Positions 10,896 to 20,322 of a stretch of 64,000 nucleotides of DNA are shown piece after piece. Position 1 is the stretch's first letter. Every line of letters begins with the position of its first letter. A model generated the notes under the pieces. The model was not told the origin of the DNA. It worked only from the letters and a program-made list of their open reading frames with translations, and made no database searches. A program made the position numbers and the translations under genes. This stretch comes from Pectobacterium punjabense (GTDB lineage Bacteria; Pseudomonadota; Gammaproteobacteria; Enterobacterales; Enterobacteriaceae): positions 3,782,001 to 3,846,000 of the forward strand of contig NZ_CP038498.1 in assembly GCF_012427845.1 (NCBI RefSeq), read 5' to 3'.

Positions 10896-11717
10896 ATGCA
10901 GCAACATAAAATAGCGTTTATTGGTGCCGGGAACATGGCGCAGGCCATTATCGCCGGATTAGTCAACGGCGGTTACCCCGCTCAACATATCAGCGTCTGC
11001 GCCCCTTCGGGCAAAAACCGCGATGCACTGGCAGCACAATATGGCGTCATCAGCAGCGCGGATAACGTGCGCTGCGCGCAGGAAGCGGACGTCATTGTTC
11101 TGGCCGTCAAACCACAGATGATGGCGACAGTGTGTGAGCCACTGGGTGAGCAGGTCAACTTCACCGGTAAGCTGGTGCTCTCGATTGCGGCGGGAATCAA
11201 CATCGCCCGTTTTCATGCGCTGTTGGGTGAGCCGCTGAATATCGTGCGGATCATGCCAAATACACCGTCTCTGGTCGGCAAAGGGATGAGCGGGATGTAC
11301 GCCCCTGCGTCCGTCAGTCAGGCCGATAAAGACTTCACCGCACAGCTAATGCAGAGCGTCGGTAAAATTTGCTGGGTAGATAGCGAATCCGGCATTAATG
11401 GCGTGATCGCCGCGGCGGGCAGCGCACCAGCCTATTTCTTCCTGTTTATGGAAGCGATGCAGCAGGAAGCGATTCGCCAGGGGTTTGATCAAGAAACCGC
11501 TCGCCTACTGGTGCAACAGGCTGCGTCAGGCGCGGCAGCATTGGTTGAAGCCAATCCTGATACGCCGCTGTCGACTCTGCGGGAGAATGTCACCTCCAAA
11601 GGTGGCACCACGGCAGAAGCGCTACGGGTGTTTAACGAACAGCAGTTAACGCAAACCGTGGCTGAAGCCATGCAGGCGGCGATTGCTCGCGCACAAGAAA
11701 TGGAAACGCTTTTTTAA
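10896..11717 (+). CDS. proC: Pyrroline-5-carboxylate reductase
   Basis: Last step of proline synthesis: reduces 1-pyrroline-5-carboxylate to L-proline with NAD(P)H in the cytoplasm. It has the N-terminal Rossmann motif IAFIGAGNMAQAIIAGL and the C-terminal family region around ENVTSKGGTTAEALRVF. Two in-frame ATGs lie 6 bp apart. I choose 10896 because the ACGAGG ribosome site would abut the first one with no spacer. In E. coli proC is elsewhere; here it is inserted between yggS and yggT, as in many other gamma-proteobacteria. Confidence 0.95.
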   Translation: MQQHKIAFIGAGNMAQAIIAGLVNGGYPAQHISVCAPSGKNRDALAAQYGVISSADNVRCAQEADVIVLAVKPQMMATVCEPLGEQVNFTGKLVLSIAAGINIARFHALLGEPLNIVRIMPNTPSLVGKGMSGMYAPASVSQADKDFTAQLMQSVGKICWVDSESGINGVIAAAGSAPAYFFLFMEAMQQEAIRQGFDQETARLLVQQAASGAAALVEANPDTPLSTLRENVTSKGGTTAEALRVFNEQQLTQTVAEAMQAAIARAQEMETLF

Positions 11718-11766
11718 TCAAAAGCGAGCCCCCGATTCTTTATCTGATTAAGGAAAAGACGTACTT

Positions 11767-12321
11767 ATGCTCACCCTGACTTTTCTGGTCAAAACGCTGG
11801 TTGACCTCTATGTAATGGTCCTGCTGCTGCGCATCTGGATGCAGTGGTCACGCAGCGATTTCTATAACCCGTTATCGCAGTTTGTCGTCAAAATCACTCA
11901 GCCGATTGTCGGGCCGCTGCGTCGTATTCTGCCGTCGCTAGGACCGATTGATAGCGCCTCACTGCTGCTGGCCTTTATTCTCACGACCATTAAATACCCT
12001 TTGCTGCTATTGATTCAGGTGGGTGCAATTTCCCTCAGCCCAATGAATCTGCTGGTCGGGTTTATTTCGCTGATTAAATCCGCGGGTTATTTGGTCTTCT
12101 GGGTCATCATTATCCGTTCTATCATGAGCTGGGTCAGCCAAGGCCGCAGCCCCATTGAGTATCTATTGCATCAGTTGACCGAACCGCTAATGGCACCGCT
12201 CCGCCGCATTATTCCCGTAATGGGCGGCATTGATTTCTCTGCCATGGCCGTCATTCTGATTCTGTATATGCTCAACTATCTGGGCATGGATCTGTTTCCG
12301 GGGCTATGGTTCCTGCTGTGA
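11767..12321 (+). CDS. yggT: YggT family inner-membrane protein
   Basis: A 184-residue membrane protein built of two YGGT repeats, each a hydrophobic helix pair around a conserved PLRRI(L/I)P motif (near residues 57-63 and 145-152). In family members it is linked with osmotic tolerance and cation homeostasis, but the exact function is unknown. Its stop overlaps the yggU start, suggesting translational coupling. Confidence 0.92.
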   Translation: MLTLTFLVKTLVDLYVMVLLLRIWMQWSRSDFYNPLSQFVVKITQPIVGPLRRILPSLGPIDSASLLLAFILTTIKYPLLLLIQVGAISLSPMNLLVGFISLIKSAGYLVFWVIIIRSIMSWVSQGRSPIEYLLHQLTEPLMAPLRRIIPVMGGIDFSAMAVILILYMLNYLGMDLFPGLWFLL

Positions 12322-12608
12322 GTGCCATTACTCGCCACGGCGATGCGCTGGTGATTCGGCTGTATATTCAGCCGAAAGCCAGTCGCGATCAGATCGTGGG
12401 TTTACATGGCGATGAACTGAAAATCGCCATTACCGCCCCCCCGGTTGATGGGCAGGCTAATGCCCATCTGACCAAATTTCTCGCCAAACAATTTCGGGTC
12501 GCCAAGAGTCTAGTTGTGATTGAAAAAGGCGAACTCGGGCGGCATAAACAGATTAGAATTACCCATCCGCAACACATCCCGGCTGACGTCGCGGACTTCA
12601 TTGAATAA
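12318..12608 (+). CDS. yggU: DUF167 family protein YggU
   Basis: Small conserved protein of unknown function (96 residues; motif [14 protein letters not shown]). The frame is open from an ATG at 12306. I prefer the GTG at 12318: it gives the same length as E. coli YggU (96 aa, starting MSA) and a GTGA stop-start overlap with yggT. It lies between yggT and rdgB. Confidence 0.9.
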   Translation: MSAITRHGDALVIRLYIQPKASRDQIVGLHGDELKIAITAPPVDGQANAHLTKFLAKQFRVAKSLVVIEKGELGRHKQIRITHPQHIPADVADFIE

Positions 12609-12625
12609 ATACGCAGGACAAGACG

Positions 12626-13219
12626 ATGCAAAAAGTGGTTTTGGCTACCGGAAACCCCGGTAAAGTGCGCGAGCTCGCCAGCTTGCTGGCCGATTTCGGT
12701 CTGGATATTGTGGCTCAAACTGAACTCGGCGTGGATTCTGCCGAAGAAACCGGCCTGACCTTCATCGAAAACGCCATCCTGAAAGCACGTCATGCGGCGC
12801 AAATTACAGGGTTACCGGCCATTGCCGATGATTCCGGGCTGGCTGTCGATGCATTGGGCGGCGCACCGGGCATTTACTCGGCGCGCTACGCGGGTGCAGA
12901 AGCCAGCGACCAGCAAAATCTGGATAAGCTGCTACTGACCTTAAAAGACGTACCGGATGAAGAGCGGCGCGCCAGCTTTCACTGCGTGCTGGTGTATCTG
13001 CGCCACGCGGAAGACCCGACACCGATTGTCTGCCACGGCAGTTGGCAGGGTGTGCTGACGCATGAAGCCGTGGGCAGCGGTGGCTTTGGCTATGACCCGA
13101 TCTTCTTCGTCCCTGAGCTGGGTAAAACAGCAGCAGAATTAACGCGTGAAGAGAAGAACGCACAGTCCCATCGTGGTCAGGCGCTGCGCCTGCTGTTGGA
13201 TACGCTACGCAATGCTTAA
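12626..13219 (+). CDS. rdgB: XTP/dITP diphosphatase (non-canonical purine NTP pyrophosphatase)
   Basis: House-cleaning enzyme of the HAM1 family that hydrolyses dITP, XTP and ITP to monophosphates and pyrophosphate, keeping deaminated purines out of DNA. It is 197 residues, with the N-terminal [13 protein letters not shown] loop and [20 protein letters not shown] around the catalytic acid. The last 8 bp overlap the hemW start. Confidence 0.96.
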   Translation: MQKVVLATGNPGKVRELASLLADFGLDIVAQTELGVDSAEETGLTFIENAILKARHAAQITGLPAIADDSGLAVDALGGAPGIYSARYAGAEASDQQNLDKLLLTLKDVPDEERRASFHCVLVYLRHAEDPTPIVCHGSWQGVLTHEAVGSGGFGYDPIFFVPELGKTAAELTREEKNAQSHRGQALRLLLDTLRNA

Positions 13220-14351
13220 GCTTCCCCCGCTCAGCCTGTACATTCATATTCCGTGGTGCGTACAGAAATGCCCGTATTGCGACTTCAACTCGCATGCACT
13301 AAAAGGCGATGTGCCGCATCAGGAATATGTCGATCATCTGCTGGCGGATCTGGATGCCGATTTGCCGCTGACGGGTGGCCGTGCACTGCACTCGATTTTT
13401 ATCGGTGGTGGCACGCCTAGCCTGCTGAGCGCAGAAGCGATGCAGGCGTTGCTCGACGGCGTTCGCGCGCGTATTCCGCTAACGCCGGATGCCGAAATTA
13501 CGATGGAAGCCAATCCCGGTACGGTTGAAGCCGACCGCTTCAGCGGTTATCAGCGTGCGGGGATTAACCGTATCTCCATCGGTGTGCAGAGCTTCGATCC
13601 GCAAAAGCTGACGCGTCTTGGGCGTATTCACGGCCCGGACGAGGCCAAGCGCGCCGCACAGCTGGCGACGGGGCTGAAATTGCGTAGCTTTAATCTGGAT
13701 CTGATGCACGGCCTGCCGGATCAGTCGCTGGACGAAGCGCTGGACGACCTGCGTCAGGCCATTGTGCTCAATCCGCCGCATTTATCGTGGTATCAGTTGA
13801 CCATCGAACCTAATACGCTGTTTAGCTCACGCCCGCCAACGCTGCCGGACGACGATGCGCTGTGGGACATCTACGAGCAAGGTCACGCACTGCTGAGCGC
13901 GGCCGGTTACCAGCAGTATGAAACCTCCGCGTATGCCAAGCCGGGCTACCAGTGCCAGCACAACCTGAACTACTGGCGTTTCGGTGATTATTTGGGAATT
14001 GGCTGCGGGGCGCACGGCAAGCTGACCTTCAGCGATGGTCGCATTCTGCGCACGGTAAAAGTTCGCCATCCGCGTGGCTATATGCAGGGTACGTATCTGG
14101 ATAAGCAGCACGATGTCGCCAACGACGATCGGCCTTTTGAGTTCTTCATGAACCGTTTTCGCCTACTGGAAGCCGCCCCGCGTGCGGATTTCACGGCCTA
14201 TACCGGTCTGGAAGAGCACAGCATCCGCTCACAGTTGGATCAGGCGCTGACGCAAGGTTACCTGACGGAAACCGCCACGCACTGGCAAATCACCGAACAC
14301 GGTAAACTGTTTCTGAACTCCCTGCTGGAGCTGTTTCTGGCGGAAGAATAG
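13212..14351 (+). CDS. hemW: Radical SAM haem chaperone HemW
   Basis: Radical-SAM protein related to HemN that acts as a haem chaperone rather than a coproporphyrinogen oxidase. It is 379 residues; the cluster cysteines are C16, C20 and C23 ([11 protein letters not shown]). I start at 13212 ([15 protein letters not shown]) to match the E. coli N-terminus; the frame is open further upstream inside rdgB. It ends the yggS-hemW run. A hairpin (GCACCGC-N6-GCGGTGC, 14465-14484) with a short T-run nearby may be its terminator. Confidence 0.95.
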   Translation: MLKLPPLSLYIHIPWCVQKCPYCDFNSHALKGDVPHQEYVDHLLADLDADLPLTGGRALHSIFIGGGTPSLLSAEAMQALLDGVRARIPLTPDAEITMEANPGTVEADRFSGYQRAGINRISIGVQSFDPQKLTRLGRIHGPDEAKRAAQLATGLKLRSFNLDLMHGLPDQSLDEALDDLRQAIVLNPPHLSWYQLTIEPNTLFSSRPPTLPDDDALWDIYEQGHALLSAAGYQQYETSAYAKPGYQCQHNLNYWRFGDYLGIGCGAHGKLTFSDGRILRTVKVRHPRGYMQGTYLDKQHDVANDDRPFEFFMNRFRLLEAAPRADFTAYTGLEEHSIRSQLDQALTQGYLTETATHWQITEHGKLFLNSLLELFLAEE

Positions 14352-14410
14352 CAACAATCAAGTGGGCACGTTTTCTCTGGTAAATCTGCTCACACTTTCC
14401 CCTTCTGGTT

Positions 14411-14467
14411 CTCTTTTTGCAACTTTTACAACGTTTGTTGCGAACCGCCTCCCTTTCCCATCAAGCA
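14411..14467 (+). repeat. Imperfect direct repeat, left copy
   Basis: Aligns without gaps to 15591-15647. I count about 41 identical positions over 60 columns, with the ends best conserved (CTTTTTGCAAC near the start, TCAAGCA at the end). The copies are exactly 1180 bp apart and enclose the ParD remnant and two unidentified genes. Confidence 0.5.
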
Positions 14468-14579
14468 CCGCTTGTACGCGGTGCGGAAATCCTTTTTCCT
14501 TGTACTAGAAGACGATGTCATCGTTAAGTACGCTACAGGCTTCTGATAAGAACAAATCTTACATCTGAGAACCGGAGGC

Positions 14580-14735
14580 ATGATGGTCAGAACCATGACA
14601 ATTGACCTTGGCGATGAACTTCACCATTACGTGGAATCAGGCGATTACCGCACGCAAAGTGAAGTCATTCGGGAAGCGCTGAGAATACTACGGGAAAAAC
14701 AGGCGGAGTCAGACCTGACGGTCTTTCAGGAGTGA
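14580..14735 (+). pseudogene. ParD-family antitoxin, truncated after the ribbon-helix-helix part
   Basis: A 51-residue frame (MMVRTMTIDLGDELHHYVES...) with a GGAGG just upstream matches the N-terminal DNA-binding part of CopG/ParD antitoxins, through ...GDYRTQSEVIREALRILREK. Normal ParD proteins run about 80 residues. Here the toxin-binding tail is lost after about base 14718 and replaced by TVFQE and a stop. No intact ParE follows, but a ParE C-terminal fragment lies at 15647-15811. The piece could still bind and repress its own promoter, but it should not neutralise a toxin. Confidence 0.75.
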
Positions 14736-14804
14736 TTTGACACAATCTGATAAGTACAGAACAAAGAGTACCCATAACTTAAAATACTTCTCAAAGGACG
14801 ATAA

Positions 14805-15368
14805 GTGCGTATAGAAGAAGAGGTTTTTCTCAGTGATTATGGCATGAGGCGAAAGAGGTTCGTCTATGATCGTCGTGTTCACCACAGCTACGTTTTTGTT
14901 GCTGGTAACGAAGTATATACGGTCATCGTTGGTAGCTTGGCTAACGAACCGACTTTTGCTCGAATTGGGTACAAAATGCCGACTGGTGTTCCATTCCCGG
15001 TTAACGGAATGGCAGAAGTTTATTTTGACGTCTTCGACGGCAATGATTTGGCCGATTTTCGTCACGTCAGTTTTGAGGGATTAGGGAGTGCTGTCGTTTT
15101 GCAAACGGTCTCGTTGGCGTTAATCGCACACTTTGAGAAATTTAACATTGGTGGTTTCGTTTTCCAGGCCGCATCAGGTGGAGTGGTTGATGTCGGTCGC
15201 CGCACTCCCCTGGAAGAGACGTATGACTATATGCTTGGGTTAAAAAATGAACCGCGCTATAATGAACGTACAGGGTTGCCAAAAAAAACTCCGCGACCAC
15301 TGATACCTGAAGATTTACATGCGTACAAAACAGTTACAGAGGGGAGAGCCTGCTATGTCGTATTATAA
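14805..15368 (+). CDS. Uncharacterised protein, first gene of a two-gene module
   Basis: A 187-residue protein starting at GTG 14805, behind AAAGGAC at good spacing. I do not recognise the family. It is mixed in charge with no signal peptide and no clear transmembrane helix. A Gly/Val-rich central part (VSFEGLGSAVVLQTVSLALI) and an Arg/Pro-rich C-terminal region (GLPKKTPRPLIPEDLHAY) stand out. It overlaps the next gene by 14 bp, so the two are translationally coupled. The pair sits inside a broken parDE locus, which suggests arrival as a unit. Function unknown. Confidence 0.7.
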   Translation: MRIEEEVFLSDYGMRRKRFVYDRRVHHSYVFVAGNEVYTVIVGSLANEPTFARIGYKMPTGVPFPVNGMAEVYFDVFDGNDLADFRHVSFEGLGSAVVLQTVSLALIAHFEKFNIGGFVFQAASGGVVDVGRRTPLEETYDYMLGLKNEPRYNERTGLPKKTPRPLIPEDLHAYKTVTEGRACYVVL

Positions 15369-15585
15369 TAATCGCGAACGCTACATGCTTCTCCCTCTTA
15401 TCAATGGTGAGAAGAAAGTGTTACAAGCGTTAGTTTCTGCAGAGTTGCAAACTCACTCTATCAACGCTGAGGCACATCTGCATGGCCTTAAAGCCAGCCT
15501 TACTGATGGTAAAAAACATTCTTCTTCTACCTTGCTACGCAGAAAATTGAAAGGTCGTCTTGTGCGCGAATTGCACGAGATTTAA
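15355..15585 (+). CDS. Uncharacterised small basic protein, second gene of the module
   Basis: A 76-residue protein starting MSYYNNRERYMLLPLINGEK, behind the strong site AGAGGGGAGAG 6 nt upstream. An earlier in-frame ATG at 15319 lies inside the preceding gene and lacks such a site. The C-terminal half is strongly basic (TLLRRKLKGRLVRELHEI). I do not recognise the family. The overlap with the 187-residue gene implies that the two act together. Confidence 0.65.
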   Translation: MSYYNNRERYMLLPLINGEKKVLQALVSAELQTHSINAEAHLHGLKASLTDGKKHSSSTLLRRKLKGRLVRELHEI

Positions 15586-15590
15586 CAAAA

Positions 15591-15647
15591 CCCTTTTTGC
15601 AACGTTCACAGCCTTAATTTCCAGTTGCTTCCCTTTTATATCAAGCA
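15591..15647 (+). repeat. Imperfect direct repeat, right copy
   Basis: Partner of 14411-14467 (about 68 percent identity, ungapped by eye). Its right edge coincides with the first base of the ParE homology, so it may mark the junction of the insertion. Confidence 0.5.
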
Positions 15648-15811
15648 GACGCAACAAGATAGGCCTTGAACGTAAGTTGCTTGAGCAGGGCTCGTACTCA
15701 TTTCCCGTCGTCAGACATACGCTATTTTTTCTGTACGAAACAGATAGCGTCATTATTGTCAGAATACTTCATTCGTCGCAGGACATTGTGCGGCACCTCC
15801 AGCGGCCATGA
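15647..15811 (+). pseudogene. ParE-family toxin, C-terminal fragment
   Basis: An open frame reads RRNKIGLERKLLEQGSYSF, then PVVRHTLFFLYETDSVIIVR and ILHSSQDIVRHLQRP. This is the typical C-terminal half of RelE/ParE gyrase-poisoning toxins (pattern RSFPVGRHVIFYR...IEIVRILHQSMDVxRHL). The N-terminal half and start codon are missing. Together with the ParD remnant at 14580-14735, this shows that a parDE pair once stood here and has been split and partly deleted. Confidence 0.75.
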
Positions 15812-15932
15812 GCTGCATTAGCTCAGACTTTAACTGACCGTTTTTCGCGGACAGAACACAATCACATCTGACTGGCTGTAATGAGCGACAGCGGACATAG
15901 CGACTCGCTATTAAGGCTGGTAACTAGAGTGC

Positions 15933-16408
15933 CTACTTTGCTTTATGAATTGGTTGTATATTCTTGCACATGAAAACACTTAGTGGATCTGCGATGTCAG
16001 GGGGAAAAGCCTCACAAACAACATATCCGCATCGGCGATATAGAGCTATAGCTACTTGCTGATGAATACCTGTTTCCAGGCGTAATTGGTAGCAAGCATT
16101 ACTTAGCGCAAGATTTTCAAGAGATGCAACGACCTCTATCCTAGTTTACGGCCCCTAAACTCTGGGCGAATGTAGACCCGCTTCACCTCACCAAAGCCAC
16201 CTTCCTGAAAGAGCAAAGCGCCGCAACCTGTTGGAATTCCATGCTCATCTCTTGCAATGACACAGCGCAGTTTCTCATCACTGACAGTGGAAAAATCCAG
16301 ACAATGATCACTTTCGACTGGATAAAGCTCACGTTGAAAAGCATCAAGCTCACCCACCAGACAGCCCAACTCAGCATCATCTTTATTAACTTCTGAAATG
16401 TAGAACAT
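15933..16408 (-). pseudogene. GNAT-family N-acetyltransferase, frameshifted
   Basis: The first 90 residues (from MFYISEVNKDDAEL to FGEVKRVYIRPEFRGRKLG) end in a stop at 16136-16138, within the acetyl-CoA loop (RGRKLG). The next frame continues the family without a break: EVVASLENLALSNACYQLRL, then ETGIHQQVAIALYRRCGYVV, to a stop at 15933-15935. Joined, the product would be about 158 residues, the usual GNAT length. A one-base loss (or two-base gain) near 16139 explains the break. A sequencing error is the alternative. Confidence 0.8.
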
Positions 16409-16675
16409 TGATCATCTCCAATTTATCTTTGGTCTGATGAATCTATCACTGAATTTCAACCCTGTTTTAAAAACCTTTGACTAACTAATTACTATTTATA
16501 AGAAAATATTTTATTGACCTAATGCACTAACTTCCACTTCTGGCACAAAGCCGTCGTTCGAGTCGGATTGAAGGTCTGGTATGAGCGAGGTGCGAAAGCT
16601 GGATTTAATACACATTTCTCTTTTTATCACAAGCCAGCTTCTGCATTAATCAATAGCTAGACACTTGATGGATAC
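16409..16675. other. Spacer with no recognisable gene
   Basis: About 270 bp of low-GC sequence between the GNAT relic and the 109-residue gene. I see no gene, terminator or repeat that I can name. Confidence 0.5.
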
Positions 16676-17005
16676 TCATACTGCTCGCTGATTACCAAAT
16701 TGGTTTTCATATACATCCAAATGATTTTTAAAGTATTTTCTATAATCATCAGCGGAATTTATTAAAATTGTCACCTCAATAAATGTTTCATCCAGTTCTT
16801 CTGAATAATCTTCGATAGCGATGAAACCATTAGCTATTTCTTCATCTATCCCTTTAATGAATAGTTTACATCCCGTTTTATCAGCATTTGGTGAATAAAA
16901 CTGAGTAGGTATAAAAGCTCCATGAACTATGCCCATAGGGGGATCGCCAAACTCTAATTCAGAAACACCAATAATTTTATCTTCTTTTCTAATCTCGAAT
17001 GCCAC
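16676..17005 (-). CDS. Uncharacterised small acidic protein
   Basis: A 109-residue protein starting at GTG 17005, behind TAGGAG. It is acidic (clusters such as EDYSEELDETFIEV) with no signal or membrane segment. I do not recognise the family. The small size, acidity and low GC recall immunity or antitoxin-type genes, but no toxin partner is seen, so that is only a suggestion. Confidence 0.6.
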   Translation of the reverse strand: MAFEIRKEDKIIGVSELEFGDPPMGIVHGAFIPTQFYSPNADKTGCKLFIKGIDEEIANGFIAIEDYSEELDETFIEVTILINSADDYRKYFKNHLDVYENQFGNQRAV

Positions 17006-17071
17006 GTAATTACTCCTAAGTTATTGATTCTTGTTGTCGGTAAACCTGTTTATAAACCAAGTGACTATATC

Positions 17072-17098
17072 TATACCCTAAATAATTCGAGTTTCAGG
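17072..17098 (+). repeat. Left end of a palindromic intergenic repeat, split by the IS
   Basis: Begins TATACCCTAAATAATTCGAG and ends at the AGG target duplication next to the IS. It pairs imperfectly with the right terminus at 18557-18581 (reverse complement starts TATATCCGTCATACTTCAAG). From memory, Pectobacterium intergenic repeats carry such ends; the genus link is recollection, the inverted termini are visible. Confidence 0.65.
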
Positions 17099-17106
17099 TG
17101 TAGTGG

Positions 17107-18305
<1,199 letters not shown>

Positions 18306-18344
18306 TCACCTCTTATCAGGTGGCCAAATTCATTAAACCACTAC

Positions 18345-18581
18345 AAGGCAGGCGGCAAGAGAAGGACAAATTCGTCGGGAACGAATTTGACCAGCCAATG
18401 GCTGGCCTTCGGTGAGAGACAGGATGTCTCTCATTCCATCCCAATGAGTTTACTCAGGTAAGTGATTCGGGTAGGTGCAGATTTGAACGCTGCTTGCAGC
18501 GGCCCTTCAGGGCGAGGCCCACGACGGGCAGAGTATGTGAACGCAGCCAACGCACATGCAACTTGAAGTATGACGGATATA
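18345..18581 (+). repeat. Right part of the palindromic intergenic repeat
   Basis: Continues the element begun at 17072. After AGG it runs to a terminus ending GAAGTATGACGGATATA at 18581, the inverted partner of the left end. It contains short hairpins (for example AAATTCGTC...GACGAATTT-like pairing near 18370-18392 and GAGAGACA...TGTCTCTC near 18413-18434). Removing the IS and one AGG rebuilds a unit of about 260 bp. Confidence 0.6.
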
Positions 18582-18837
18582 TATTGGTTGTTTTCATCGT
18601 ATATAAGTAAGCGCTCTATGTCATGAGATTCGGTTTCTAATACGTAGCGGCCAAAACCAAGGGCCTATCAGGTCTGCTATGAGCTATTTAAAAATATTGT
18701 GGTACTTTCAGCCGATTTTGTCCGGCATCCTCTGGACTCTCGCAACCTGTATGGTCAATTCAAAAAATGGTGGTATAACATCATCGCTTCAACGCATTAA
18801 TCTGCGAGACCGATAAACAATAAACAAGAAGCAATAT

Positions 18838-19407
18838 ATGGAAATTATTTTGATGCGTCATGGAAAGCCCACTTACACTGGCAATCCGAAAGTGACTTGC
18901 GATGAAATGTCTGAATGGGTTGCACAATACAATCTTTCGGATACGGGCAGCGATATGCCTCCAGAATCAAGCAAATCAATGGTATCCAAAGCATCGCTGA
19001 TAATCAGTAGCCCTCTGCCAAGAGCACTTTCTTCTTTAAGTGCGCTCGGATGTGAACCAGACATCATTGACGACGTGTTCAGGGAAGCTGACCTACCTTT
19101 AATCAGGATACATGGCATTAAGTTACCCCCCACATACTGGACAGTTTTTTTTCGTGTCATGTGGCTCTGTGGCATGTCAAATAGGGCTGAGAGCTTAGGA
19201 ATGGCAAAAAAACGTGCTTTCAAGGCCGCAGAATTACTGGTAAATCATGCTAAAAAATCAAATCGTCCCGTGTTGCTGATGGGACACGGCGTTATGAATC
19301 GGCTTATTGCAAGAGAACTCATATCGTTGGGTTGTATAGAAGGCTGTCGCCAGGGAAGAGAGTACTGGAACGTCGGCGTTTACAAACTTCCGCAAGTAAA
19401 ATCTTAA
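18838..19407 (+). CDS. Histidine phosphatase superfamily protein
   Basis: A 189-residue protein with the catalytic RHG at residues 7-9 (MEIILMRHGKPTY) and a second conserved His in LLMGHGVMNRLIARE, as in the phosphoglycerate-mutase/SixA-like phosphatase clan. The substrate cannot be told. It stands alone between the islet debris and the entericidin gene. About 250 bp upstream (18582-18837) hold nothing I recognise. Confidence 0.85.
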   Translation: MEIILMRHGKPTYTGNPKVTCDEMSEWVAQYNLSDTGSDMPPESSKSMVSKASLIISSPLPRALSSLSALGCEPDIIDDVFREADLPLIRIHGIKLPPTYWTVFFRVMWLCGMSNRAESLGMAKKRAFKAAELLVNHAKKSNRPVLLMGHGVMNRLIARELISLGCIEGCRQGREYWNVGVYKLPQVKS

Positions 19408-19634
19408 GTACATATACAATGTATTTCCACCACTACCACAAAGCGACCTGCCAGATTAGGTTTAGCTCTGTGCAGCAACAGAGCCAATTCAGACCTGAGC
19501 TACTACGCATAGGCAGCAACATAATCTCAAACAATATCAGCCAGTTCAGGCCATACACGGATTGAATTTTTACCTGCGGTTATGACACAGTAGAAACCTA
19601 TCACGCTCTGTTTATCAACCACCTGCGGGTAACG

Positions 19635-19766
19635 ATGATGAAACGTATAACAACAATCGTAGTAGCGCTGCTGGTCACAGCAACATTGAGCGGCTGCAAT
19701 ACCACGCGCGGCTTTGGCGAAGATGTGCAGAAACTAGGGAGTAAAATTTCCCACGCAGCCAGCTAA
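19635..19766 (+). CDS. Entericidin-like small lipoprotein
   Basis: A 43-residue frame: MMKRITTIVVALLVTATLSG followed by C21 as the lipidation cysteine (LSGC lipobox) and a short mature part CNTTRGFGEDVQKLGSKISH. It resembles entericidin A/B of E. coli, whose products are outer-membrane-directed lipoproteins proposed to form an antidote/toxin pair linked to stationary-phase lysis. Only one copy is present. The strong terminator 15 bp downstream supports it as a real monocistronic gene. Confidence 0.85.
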   Translation: MMKRITTIVVALLVTATLSGCNTTRGFGEDVQKLGSKISHAAS

Positions 19767-19779
19767 TTCACCGCCAGAT

Positions 19780-19811
19780 AAAAAAACCGGCAATCACTAT
19801 GCCGGTTTTTT
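19780..19811 (+). terminator. Rho-independent terminator after the entericidin gene
   Basis: AAAAAACCGGC...GCCGGTTTTTT: a GC stem extended by an A/T tract, followed by a T-run. It could work in both directions and also end the elaA transcript coming from the other side. Confidence 0.85.
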
Positions 19812-19855
19812 CTTTACGCTGCGCCCCAATCCCTTTCACGACCGAATAATATCCC

Positions 19856-20311
19856 TCAGAACGCCGACAGCATATCAATGTGCGGAATGCCGTCTTCGTC
19901 GTATACCTCACCGGTCGGCACAAAGCCAAACGCGCCGTAGAACGTTTGCAGATGGGCCTGCGCAGACAGGAAAAGATGCTTTTGCGGCCAGTGACGTGCG
20001 CAGGCAATCAGCGCGTGTTCCATGAGCTGATGCCCCAGATGTTGTCCGCGGGCGTGCGGCGCGACAATCACCCGCCCAATCGTTACCACATCATTGTTCG
20101 GATGCGGCGCGAGCAGCCGGGCATAGGCGGCCAGCTTACCGTCGCGGTATGCCGCAATATGGCGATTGCCTTCCACCAGATCGCGACCATCAATATCCAG
20201 ATAGGGGCAGGTTTGCTCCACTACAAATACCTGACTGCGCAACGCCAGTATGTCATGCAGTGCATACACATTAAGGTCTGTCACATTCCAGTCATGCCAT
20301 ATCAGACTCAT
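19856..20311 (-). CDS. elaA: GNAT N-acetyltransferase ElaA
   Basis: Acetyl-CoA-dependent N-acetyltransferase family protein of unknown substrate. The 151 residues match ElaA along the whole length: FVVEQTCPYLDIDGRDL, VTIGRVIVAPHARGQHLGHQ (acetyl-CoA loop), SAQAHLQTFYGAFGFVPTGE and EDGIPHIDM. I start at ATG 20311, since the AGGAAGG site lies 6 nt upstream; a GTG at 20317 would leave no spacer. It is 11 bp after lplT and probably shares the aas-lplT transcript. Confidence 0.93.
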   Translation of the reverse strand: MSLIWHDWNVTDLNVYALHDILALRSQVFVVEQTCPYLDIDGRDLVEGNRHIAAYRDGKLAAYARLLAPHPNNDVVTIGRVIVAPHARGQHLGHQLMEHALIACARHWPQKHLFLSAQAHLQTFYGAFGFVPTGEVYDEDGIPHIDMLSAF

Positions 20312-20322
20312 TTTCACCCTTC

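Noticed and set aside
18440..18600. Possible tRNA or attachment site in the repeat after the IS
   Set aside because: The sequence contains phrases like GGTGCAGATTTGAACGC, but no cloverleaf can be formed; it belongs to the intergenic repeat.
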